From Duganella sp. BJB476 (GTDB lineage Bacteria; Pseudomonadota; Gammaproteobacteria; Burkholderiales; Burkholderiaceae_D): a stretch of DNA of 64,000 bases. The translations under genes and the position numbers were made by a program. The notes beneath the pieces are model-generated. The model did not search any database. It saw only the letters and a program-made list of their open reading frames with translations, and had not been told where the DNA came from. This document shows, piece after piece, positions 19,804 through 27,318 of the stretch. The stretch lies in contig NZ_QVIO01000003.1 of assembly GCF_003416895.1 (NCBI RefSeq), positions 558,001 to 622,000 on the forward strand, read 5' to 3'. Within the stretch, counting starts at the first letter, position 1. Each line of letters opens with the position of its first letter.

Positions 19804-21132
19804 TCAGTGCCCGGCCGGTTCGGCGTTGTCGCGGACGGCCAAGGTCAGCACGCCCGCCACCGCCATGCACACGCCACCCAGCATCAGGGTCTTGACGGTG
19901 TGGCCGGCGAACCAGTGCTTGGTGACGAAGCCCAGCAGCACGCCGCTGACGATCTGCGGGATAGTGATGAAGAAATTGAACACGCCCATGTAGTAGCCCA
20001 TGCGCTTGGCGGGCAGCGCGCCGGCCAGGATCGCGTACGGCATGGTCAGGATGCTGGCCCAAGCGATGCCGACGCCGATCATCGGCACGAACAGCAGGTT
20101 CAAATCATGGATGGCGTAGATGCTGAACAGGCTGACGCCGCCGATCAGCAGGCAGCTCATGTGCACGAATTTGCGGCTGGTCTTGCGCGCGAAAATCGGC
20201 AGGATGAAAGCAGCCAGCGCCGAGACGCCGCTGTAGACGGCGAACATCACGCCAACCCGGTTGCCCGCTTCCTGGAACGCCACCGATTGCGCGTCGGTGG
20301 TGCCGAAGACGTTTTCGCCGATGGCGGAGGTGGTGTAGATCCACATCGCGAACAGCGCGATCCAGGAGAAGAACTGCACGGCGGCCAGCTGCACCATGGT
20401 CTTCGGCATATTGGTGAAGCCGCCCATGATCTCCTTGAGCGCGTGGCCCAGGCCCTTGGTGCGGCGCTGCTCGGCGCGGAAGGCTTCCATGTCTTCGGGC
20501 GGCGTTTCCTTGGCGGTGAGGACGGTCCACAACACAGCCAGGAAGTAGATGGCGCCGCCAGCGTAGAACGAGTAACGTACCGTGTCGGGGATCGCGCCGT
20601 TGACCGGCACGTTGCTCACGCCCAGGAAGTCGGCGAAGATGGTCGGCAGCAGCGAGGCGATCACCGCGCCCCAACCGATGAAGAAGGTCTGCATCGCGAA
20701 GCCTGCGGTCTGCTGCGAGGAGCCCAGCTTGTCGCCGACGAAGGCGCGGAACGGCTCCATCGAGACGTTGATGGCGCCATCCATCAACCACAGGACGACG
20801 ACGGCCATCCACAGCGCGGTGGAATTGGGCATCAGGAACAGTGCGATCGACGCCAGCAAGGCGCCGATGAAGAAGAATGGACGGCGGCGGCCCCAGGTCG
20901 GATGCCAGGTGTTGTCGCTCAGGTAGCCGATAATCGGCTGTACCAGCAGGCCGGTGACCGGCGCCGCGAGCCAGAACAGGGAGAGGTCGTCGGGATTGGC
21001 GCCCAGCGTGGAAAATATCCGGCTGGTGTTGGCATTTTGCAGCGCAAAGCCGAACTGGATGCCGAAAAAGCCGAAGCTCATGTTCCACAACTGCCAAAAC
21101 GACAGTATGGGCTTGCTGCTGGAAGATTGCAT
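19804..21132 (-). CDS. MFS maltose/maltodextrin-type permease (SLC45/MalY-like)
   Basis: A 442-residue MFS protein with about 12 membrane segments. It has the features of sucrose/maltose GPH-like porters: FWQLWNMSFGFFGIQFGFALQ in TM1, QPIIGYLSDNTW with the following GRRRPFFFIGA (motif A, as in SUC/SLC45 proteins), and EPFRAFVGD. In Caulobacter and Xanthomonas related permeases (MalY type) take maltose across the inner membrane after TonB-dependent uptake. It is the first gene of the operon with pgm and amylase and is divergent from the GH31 alpha-glucosidase. The promoter at 21168-21196 overlaps an operator-like repeat. Confidence 0.9.
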   Translation of the reverse strand: MQSSSSKPILSFWQLWNMSFGFFGIQFGFALQNANTSRIFSTLGANPDDLSLFWLAAPVTGLLVQPIIGYLSDNTWHPTWGRRRPFFFIGALLASIALFLMPNSTALWMAVVVLWLMDGAINVSMEPFRAFVGDKLGSSQQTAGFAMQTFFIGWGAVIASLLPTIFADFLGVSNVPVNGAIPDTVRYSFYAGGAIYFLAVLWTVLTAKETPPEDMEAFRAEQRRTKGLGHALKEIMGGFTNMPKTMVQLAAVQFFSWIALFAMWIYTTSAIGENVFGTTDAQSVAFQEAGNRVGVMFAVYSGVSALAAFILPIFARKTSRKFVHMSCLLIGGVSLFSIYAIHDLNLLFVPMIGVGIAWASILTMPYAILAGALPAKRMGYYMGVFNFFITIPQIVSGVLLGFVTKHWFAGHTVKTLMLGGVCMAVAGVLTLAVRDNAEPAGH

Positions 21133-21162
21133 GCTGCGTGTCCCCGACTATTTCTGAAATTT

Positions 21163-21175
21163 GTAGCAAAATAAC
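21163..21175. promoter_or_regulatory. Weak operator-like repeat at the permease operon promoter
   Basis: GTAGCAAAATAAC matches GTAGT-N3-ACTAC at 7 of 10 arm positions and overlaps the -10 (21168-21173) of the minus-strand promoter. Alone it would be weak evidence; the position makes it more credible. Confidence 0.4.
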
Positions 21176-21196
21176 ACGCTGCCTGATACGTGTCAA
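21168..21196 (-). promoter_or_regulatory. Sigma-70-like promoter for permease-pgm-amylase operon
   Basis: On the minus strand a consensus TTGACA (21191-21196) is followed after 17 bases by TATTTT (21168-21173), about 36 bases before the ATG at 21132. Confidence 0.65.
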
Positions 21197-21246
21197 TTGA
21201 AAGAGTTTCCCAGTAAAATAAAGGAAACAAGCCATCCCAAGGGCAG

Positions 21247-21268
21247 TATTTTGTAGTCAAATGTAGCC
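21247..21268 (+). promoter_or_regulatory. Possible GH31 promoter -10 and tandem operator half-sites
   Basis: TATTTT (21247-21252), with GAAACA 17 bases upstream, is followed directly by two half-sites, TGTAGTCAAA and TGTAGCCAAA, in direct repeat ten bases apart (21252-21271). They match one arm of GTAGT-N3-ACTAC each but do not form a full palindrome. The GH31 gene starts at 21310. Confidence 0.35.
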
Positions 21269-21309
21269 AAACAACAAAATCATAACAACCTCTGAGACCA
21301 CACACTTAC

Positions 21310-23757
21310 ATGAAAAGCAATTCCATCGCCAAACTTGCGGCCGTGTTGCCGCTGCTGGTCGTCAGCCAGGCCGGCCAGGCGCAGAACGCCGACCGCAAAT
21401 TCGACAGCGCCACCCGCAACGGCGGCCAGCTGGAAGTCCACACCAGCGACGGACGCTATGTCATCAAGCCCTACTCCGCCGGCATCGTCGAAACCACCTT
21501 CGTGCCGAACGGCGAGCAGGTAGACCCGGCATCGCACGCGGTAGTGCTGGCGCCGGCCGCCATCCGCACCACGCTGACCACAAAGGTCAACAGCATCGAA
21601 TATGCCACACCCGGCATCGTTGTCACCATTACCAAGTCGCCGTTCCAGATTTCGTATGCGTACAAGGGCAAGCGCCTGGTCGCCGAGAAGCACGGCTACG
21701 TCAAGTTCAAGGACGACGTGGCCACCGGCAGCAAGGATATCAACAAGGGCGAAGCGCGCGAACTGGAAGGCATCGAGTTCGCACTGGACAAGGACGAGGC
21801 CTTGTACGGCGCCGGCGAACGCGCGGTCGGCATGAACCGCCGCGGCCACCGCTTCACCCTGTACAACAAGGCGCACTACGGCTACGACGACAAGTCCGAA
21901 CAGATGGGCTACGCGATGCCGGTCGCGCTGTCGTCGAAAATGTACGCGCTCCACTTCGACAATCCGCAAACCGGCTACCTCGATTTCGACAGCAAGAACA
22001 ACGACAGCCTGACCTACGAAACCATCGGCGGCCGCAAGACCTACCAGGTGATCGCCGGCGACAGCTGGGAAGACGTAGTGGGCAACTACACCAGCCTGAC
22101 CGGCAAACAACCGCTGCCGCCGCGCTGGGCCTTCGGCAATTTCGCGATGCGCTTCGGTTACCGCACCGAAGCCGTCGCGCGCGACACCGTCAACAAATTC
22201 ATCGCCGACGACATTCCGCTCGACGCCATCGTGTTCGACCTGTTCTGGTTCGGCAAAGAGGTCAAGGGCACGATGGGCAACCTGGCGTGGGACAAGGACA
22301 GCTTCCCCAACGCCACCGGCATGATCGCCGACTTCCAGAAAAAAGGCGTGCAGACGGTGGTGATCACCGAGCCATTTATTCTCGATACGTCCGGCAAGTG
22401 GCAGGAAGCGGTCGACAAGAAGGTGCTGGGCATGGACGCCAACGGCGCGCCGCTGGCCTACGACTTCTACTTCGGCCACACAGGATTGATCGACATCTTC
22501 GGCAAGCCGGGCAAGGACTGGTTCTGGAACATCTACAAGGGCCTGCGCGAGCAGGGCGTGACCGGCGTATGGGGCGACCTGGGCGAACCGGAAGTGCATC
22601 CGACCGCTATGCGCCACGCCACCGGCAGCGCCGACCAGGTGCACAACATCTACGGCCATCAATGGGCGCGGCTGGTCGCGGAAGGCTATCAGCAGGACTT
22701 CCCGACGGAGCGCCCCTTCATCCTGATGCGCGCCGGCTACTCGGGCACGCAGCGCTACGGCATCATCCCGTGGTCCGGCGATGTCAACCGGGGCTGGGGC
22801 GGCTTGCAGGCGCAGCCCGAGATCTCGCTGCAAATGGGGATGCAGGGCGCGGGCTATATGCACTCGGACCTGGGCGGCTTCGCCAATCCGGTGCTGGACA
22901 ATGAGCTGTACACGCGCTGGTTGCAGTACGGCGTGTTCCAGCCGATCTTCCGTCCGCACGCGCAGGACGAGGTGCCGCCGGAGCCGGTCTACCGCGAAGA
23001 CCGCACCAAGGCGCTGGCGCGCGAAGCGATCCGCCTGCGCTATCGCCTGCTGCCGTATAACTACACGCTGGGCTTCGACAACAACCAGAAAGGCCTGCCG
23101 CTGATGCGCCCCATGCTGTACGAGGAGCCGGGCAACGCCAAGGTGCGCGCGATGTCGTCGACCTATTTGTGGGGCAAGGACTTCCTGGTCACGCCGGTGC
23201 TCAAGCAGGGTGCAACGACGGCTGACGTCTACTTCCCTGCCCGCAGCGCATGGTTCGATTTCTACAGCGGCGAGAAGCACGCCGGCGGCGCCACCGAATC
23301 GGTGAAGCTGAGCGCCGACCACGTGCCGGTCTATGTGCGCGCCGGCGCCTTCATCCCGATGGCCAAGGTGGTGCAGACCACGCGCGACTATTCGACCAAG
23401 CATATTGACCTGCACTACTACCACGACGCCTCGGTCGGCGCCGGCGCCGGCAAGCTGTATGACGACGACGGCAGCACCGCGCAGGCCTACGAACAGGGCA
23501 AGTACGAGCTGCTGCACTTCGCCAGCAAGCTGCAAGGCCGCAGCCTGACGCTGCGCATCGAGTCCGAAGTGGGCAAGCAGTACCAGCGCCCCGAACGCAG
23601 CATCGCGCTGCAAGTGCATAACGTGACGGCCCACCCGTCGCTGGTGCGCGTCGACGGCAAGCCGGTCATCTTCGTCTGGGACGAAGCGGCCAAGGTGCTG
23701 AACATCGCGCTGCCAGCCAGCAGCCTGGCCGGCCGGAGCGTCGCCATCACCCTGTAA
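21310..23757 (+). CDS. Exported alpha-glucosidase, GH31
   Basis: An 815-residue enzyme with a signal peptide (IAKLAAVLPLLVVSQAGQAQ). The N-terminal beta sandwich contains ALYGAGERAVGMNRRG; the catalytic barrel contains PLDAIVFDLFWFG, the nucleophile Asp in GVWGDLGEPE and the acid/base Asp in IPWSGDVNRGWGGL; the C-terminal beta domains follow (YLWGKDFLVTPV, GKLYDDDGST). GH31 enzymes release glucose from the non-reducing ends of malto- or isomalto-oligosaccharides. It is divergent from the permease operon and shares a 177-base regulatory region with it. The ribosome site before the ATG is weak. Confidence 0.94.
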   Translation: MKSNSIAKLAAVLPLLVVSQAGQAQNADRKFDSATRNGGQLEVHTSDGRYVIKPYSAGIVETTFVPNGEQVDPASHAVVLAPAAIRTTLTTKVNSIEYATPGIVVTITKSPFQISYAYKGKRLVAEKHGYVKFKDDVATGSKDINKGEARELEGIEFALDKDEALYGAGERAVGMNRRGHRFTLYNKAHYGYDDKSEQMGYAMPVALSSKMYALHFDNPQTGYLDFDSKNNDSLTYETIGGRKTYQVIAGDSWEDVVGNYTSLTGKQPLPPRWAFGNFAMRFGYRTEAVARDTVNKFIADDIPLDAIVFDLFWFGKEVKGTMGNLAWDKDSFPNATGMIADFQKKGVQTVVITEPFILDTSGKWQEAVDKKVLGMDANGAPLAYDFYFGHTGLIDIFGKPGKDWFWNIYKGLREQGVTGVWGDLGEPEVHPTAMRHATGSADQVHNIYGHQWARLVAEGYQQDFPTERPFILMRAGYSGTQRYGIIPWSGDVNRGWGGLQAQPEISLQMGMQGAGYMHSDLGGFANPVLDNELYTRWLQYGVFQPIFRPHAQDEVPPEPVYREDRTKALAREAIRLRYRLLPYNYTLGFDNNQKGLPLMRPMLYEEPGNAKVRAMSSTYLWGKDFLVTPVLKQGATTADVYFPARSAWFDFYSGEKHAGGATESVKLSADHVPVYVRAGAFIPMAKVVQTTRDYSTKHIDLHYYHDASVGAGAGKLYDDDGSTAQAYEQGKYELLHFASKLQGRSLTLRIESEVGKQYQRPERSIALQVHNVTAHPSLVRVDGKPVIFVWDEAAKVLNIALPASSLAGRSVAITL

Positions 23758-23771
23758 GCGTGTATTATTGC

Positions 23772-23801
23772 TGGCCATCGAATCGTTTGGTTCGATGGCC
23801 A
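23772..23801. repeat. Stem-loop between GH31 and peptidase genes
   Basis: TGGCCATCGAA (23772-23782) and its exact reverse complement (23791-23801) enclose an 8-base loop. There is no T run after it, so it is not a standard intrinsic terminator. It may attenuate read-through or stabilise the upstream message. Confidence 0.55.
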
Positions 23802-23827
23802 ACAAGACCATACACGGAGATAGGGAG

Positions 23828-25663
23828 ATGCCAGTGTCACCAAAAATCATCAGCACGCTGTTCGCGCTCAGCGCCATGACAGCCGCCAGCACTACCGTGC
23901 TAGCCGCCCCCGCAAAAAAACCCACCGTCGCAGAAGCCGAGCGCTTCCTCGCCGACACCGAAGAGCACCTCAATAAGCTGAACAACGAACAGGCCAAGGG
24001 CGCCTGGGTCGGCTCCAACTTCATCACCGACGATACGGAAGCCATCGCCTCCTTCTTCGCCGAACGCTATCTGACGGCGGCCGGCGAAGCGGCCATCGCG
24101 GCGCGCCGTTTCAACGGCTTGAAACTGTCGGCCGATTCGGCCCGCAAGATGATGCTGTTGCAGCAGACGCTGGTCTTCGCCGACGCCAAGGAACGCGAGC
24201 AATACGCGCAATTGCAGGCGGCGATGAACGGCGCCTACGGCAAAGCCAAGTACTGCCCGAAAAAGCCCGACGGCACGGCCGACGCCTGCATGGCGCTGGG
24301 CGAAATGGAAAAAGTCCTGGCCAAGAGCCGCGACGAGGCCAAGCTGAAGGAAATGTGGCTGGGCTGGCACGCGCAGTCGCCGTCCTACAAGCAGAAATAC
24401 ACCGAATACGTGGCGCTGTCGAACAAGGGCGCCAAGCAGATGGGCTTTGTCGATACCGGCGCGATGTGGCGCGCGCAGTACGACATGCCGCCGGAAGCCT
24501 TCTCGGCCGAGATGGAGCGCCTGTGGCAGCAGGTCAAGCCGCTGTACGATGCGCTGCACACCTACACCCGCTACAAGCTGCGCCAGACCTACGGCCCGGA
24601 CGTGGTGCCGCTGACCGGCCCGATTCCTTCCCATCTGTTCGGGAATATGTGGAGCCAGAGCTGGAACAACCTGTATCCGCTGCTGAAGCCTGCGACGGGC
24701 GCCAGCAGCTATGACCTGTCCAAGGTACTGGAAGACCGCAAGACCGACGCCAAACAGATGACGCAATATGCCGAGCGTTTCTACACCTCGCTGGGCATGC
24801 AGAAGCTGCCGGAGTCGTTCTGGGAGCGCTCGCTGCTGACCAAGCCGCGCGACCGCGACGTGGTGTGCCATGCCTCCGCCTGGCCGCTGAACGAGAAGGA
24901 CGACGTCCGCATCAAGATGTGCATCACGCCGACGGCGGAAGACTTCACCACGATCCATCACGAGCTGGGTCACGTCTACTACTTCCTCAACTACACCAAG
25001 CAGCCCTACCTGTTCCGCAACGGCGCCAACGACGGCTTCCATGAAGCCATCGGCGACACGGTCGCGCTGTCGATCACGCCGAGTTATCTGCAAAAGGTCG
25101 GCCTGATGGACCAGGCGCCGGATGCCGACGCCGACATCGGCCAGCTGCTGGAGCGCGCGCTGAGCAAGGTCGCGATCCTGCCGTTCGCCTACTCGGTCGA
25201 CAAATGGCGCTGGGACGTCTACTCCGGCAAGACCAAGCCGGCCGACTACGACAAGAGCTGGTGGCAGCTGCGCGAGCAGTACATGGGCATGAAGCGCCCT
25301 GTGGCCATCGACGGCAGCGGCGCGGGCTTCGACGCCGGCGCCAAGTACCACGTGGCGGCGGACGTGCCGTATGCGCGCTACTTCCTGGCCGATATGCTGC
25401 AGTTCCAGTTCCACCGCGCGCTGTGCCGCGAAGCCGGCTACACCGGTCCGCTGCACCGCTGCTCGGTGTACGACAACGCCAAGGCCGGCGCCAAACTGCA
25501 GCAGATGCTGGCGATGGGCGCGAGCAAACCGTGGCCGGAAGCGCTGAAGGCGATTTCGGGCGAGGACAAGATCGACGGCGGCGCGCTGCTCGACTACTTC
25601 GCGCCGCTGAAATCCTGGCTCGACACGCAGAACGCCGCCTTCGCTGCGGCTGAGAAGAAGTAA
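23828..25663 (+). CDS. Exported M2-family peptidyl-dipeptidase (ACE-like)
   Basis: A 611-residue zinc metallopeptidase. The ATG at 23828 has GGGAG upstream and opens a signal peptide (ISTLFALSAMTAASTTVLAAP). The zinc site is HHELGH (HExxH) in TTIHHELGHVYYF, and the third ligand Glu is in NDGFHEAIGDT, the M2 arrangement of angiotensin-converting enzyme. Other family features are the YDMPPEAFSAEMERLW region and LSITPSYLQKVGL. It would remove C-terminal dipeptides from peptides in the periplasm. Its place in a glucan locus is unexplained; it lies 70 bases after GH31, separated by a stem-loop, and converges on the halogenase gene with a six-base gap. Confidence 0.93.
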   Translation: MPVSPKIISTLFALSAMTAASTTVLAAPAKKPTVAEAERFLADTEEHLNKLNNEQAKGAWVGSNFITDDTEAIASFFAERYLTAAGEAAIAARRFNGLKLSADSARKMMLLQQTLVFADAKEREQYAQLQAAMNGAYGKAKYCPKKPDGTADACMALGEMEKVLAKSRDEAKLKEMWLGWHAQSPSYKQKYTEYVALSNKGAKQMGFVDTGAMWRAQYDMPPEAFSAEMERLWQQVKPLYDALHTYTRYKLRQTYGPDVVPLTGPIPSHLFGNMWSQSWNNLYPLLKPATGASSYDLSKVLEDRKTDAKQMTQYAERFYTSLGMQKLPESFWERSLLTKPRDRDVVCHASAWPLNEKDDVRIKMCITPTAEDFTTIHHELGHVYYFLNYTKQPYLFRNGANDGFHEAIGDTVALSITPSYLQKVGLMDQAPDADADIGQLLERALSKVAILPFAYSVDKWRWDVYSGKTKPADYDKSWWQLREQYMGMKRPVAIDGSGAGFDAGAKYHVAADVPYARYFLADMLQFQFHRALCREAGYTGPLHRCSVYDNAKAGAKLQQMLAMGASKPWPEALKAISGEDKIDGGALLDYFAPLKSWLDTQNAAFAAAEKK

Positions 25664-25669
25664 ACGCTG

Positions 25670-27220
25670 CTAGCGCGCCCCGTAGTTGGGGCGCTTCATA
25701 TTCATCGCCGTCGCCTGGCAGTGGGCGGCGATGAAGTCTTCATGGTTCGGCATCTTGCCGGCGCAGTTCTCCACCACAGTCTTGATGGTGCGCAGATGCG
25801 CCTCGATTTGCTCCTGCGGATACAGGTCCACCAGCGGATGATAGGACTGCGGCCGCAAGCCCTGCCCCAGCATCACCTGCAACCAGCTCACCGACGCAAA
25901 CATCTCATCCTTCTCGCGGTAGAAGCGGCCGTGCTGCTTGAACAGGTCCATCTTCTGCTTCAGGCTTTCCGGCACTTCCATCGTGCGGCAGTAGTTCCAG
26001 AACGGCGTGTCGTCGCGCTCCGTCGCGTGGTAGTGCAGCACCAGGAAGTCGCGGATCTTGTCGACTTCGAAGTGCGCCTGGCGATTGAACTCGTCGATAT
26101 TGTCCTGGTTGAAATCGCGGCCCGGGAAAAAGCTCATCAGGCGCGCGATGGTCGACTGGATCAGGTGGATGCTGGTCGATTCCAGCGGCTCCATGAAACC
26201 GCTGGCCAGGCCGATCGCCACCACGTTCTTGTTCCAGAATTTCTTGCGCTTGCCGGTGACGAAGCGCAGCGGCTTCGGCTCGGCCAGCGGTGCACCATCC
26301 AGGTTCGCCATCAACTGCGCGGTCGCTTCGTCGTCGCTGATGTATTTGCTCGAATAGACATGGCCGTTGCCGATGCGGTGCTGCAGCGGAATGCGCCACT
26401 GCCAGCCGGCCGTGCGCGCGGTCGCGCGCGTGTACGGCGTGATCGGCCCGGTCGACTCGCACGGCACCGCCAGCGCGCGGTCGCACGGCAGCCAGTGGGT
26501 CCAGTCCTCGTAGCCGGTCTTCAAAGCACCTTCGATCAGCAGGCCGCGGAAGCCCGAGCAATCGATGAACAGGTCCGCTTCGATGCGCTCACCGTTTTCC
26601 ATCATGATCGCCGCCACATGGCCGTCGCCTTCGCGCAGGATCACGTCGGCCACCTTGCCCTCGGTGCGTACCACGCCGCGCGCTTCGGCGAACTTGCGCA
26701 GGTATTTGGCATACAGTCCGGCGTCGAACTGGAAGGCGTGGGCGATGTGCGACACCGGCGAATTGCCGGCATCGACCGCGCGCATGAATTTGTTCTGCGG
26801 CGCCGCCACCGCCGCCAGCGAATAGGCGCCAAAGTCCGGCGCCAGCCCCGCCTGGTGCAGCTTGAGCCAGTAGTGGTGGAACTCGATCAGCCCCATATCC
26901 AGGCCGATGCTGCCGAAGGTATGGATGTAGTTCTCGCCCAGCTTGCCCCAGTTGACGAACTGGATGCCCAGCTTGAAGGTGCCCTGGGTCTCGCGCAGGA
27001 AGTCGTCTTCGTCGATGCCGAGCGCCTGGTTGAACAATTTGATCTGGGGGATGGTGGCCTCGCCCACGCCGACGGTGGAAATCTCGTCCGATTCGACCAG
27101 ACGCACCTGGTAGTGGCCGCCCAGCAGTTTGGACATGGCCGCCGCCGTCATCCAGCCGGCGGTGCCGCCGCCGACGATCAGGATTTGCTTGATGCGGCGA
27201 TCCGCTTGGTTTTGCTGCAT
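25670..27220 (-). CDS. Flavin-dependent tryptophan-halogenase-family protein
   Basis: A 516-residue flavoprotein with the FAD motif VGGGTAGW near residue 17 and the halogenase hallmark WxWxIP as GWQWRIPLQ. The lysine expected to carry the chloramine/HOCl intermediate is in FKLGIQFVNW, and the active-site Glu lies in EPLESTSIHL. The full set suggests a working halogenase rather than a plain monooxygenase. The substrate cannot be read; free tryptophan is not assured, since relatives beside TonB receptors act on indoles or unknown compounds. GGAG precedes the ATG. It follows the TonB receptor gene on the same strand, with a strong terminator between them, so expression probably depends on partial read-through. 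Confidence 0.92.
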   Translation of the reverse strand: MQQNQADRRIKQILIVGGGTAGWMTAAAMSKLLGGHYQVRLVESDEISTVGVGEATIPQIKLFNQALGIDEDDFLRETQGTFKLGIQFVNWGKLGENYIHTFGSIGLDMGLIEFHHYWLKLHQAGLAPDFGAYSLAAVAAPQNKFMRAVDAGNSPVSHIAHAFQFDAGLYAKYLRKFAEARGVVRTEGKVADVILREGDGHVAAIMMENGERIEADLFIDCSGFRGLLIEGALKTGYEDWTHWLPCDRALAVPCESTGPITPYTRATARTAGWQWRIPLQHRIGNGHVYSSKYISDDEATAQLMANLDGAPLAEPKPLRFVTGKRKKFWNKNVVAIGLASGFMEPLESTSIHLIQSTIARLMSFFPGRDFNQDNIDEFNRQAHFEVDKIRDFLVLHYHATERDDTPFWNYCRTMEVPESLKQKMDLFKQHGRFYREKDEMFASVSWLQVMLGQGLRPQSYHPLVDLYPQEQIEAHLRTIKTVVENCAGKMPNHEDFIAAHCQATAMNMKRPNYGAR

Positions 27221-27261
27221 TTTTGGTCTCCAGCTTTTTATGTTGTCCGATATTGTGCACG

Positions 27262-27305
27262 AAAAAAAACACCCCCTGCCGGCGACTGCTGACAGGGGGT
27301 GTTTT
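27262..27305 (-). terminator. Strong intrinsic terminator between TonB receptor and halogenase
   Basis: AAAACACCCCCTG (27266-27278) is the exact reverse complement of 27293-27305. On the minus strand the 13-pair stem is followed by a run of T (27262-27269 are A on the plus strand). It ends 41 bases before the halogenase start. Confidence 0.9.
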
Positions 27306-27318
27306 GGACCGGACTGAA

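Noticed and set aside
21280-24045. A 921-codon open frame on the minus strand across the GH31 gene
   Set aside because: It is antisense to a gene with clear catalytic motifs, has an Arg/Ala/Val/His-rich composition typical of GC-rich shadow frames, and shows no domain.
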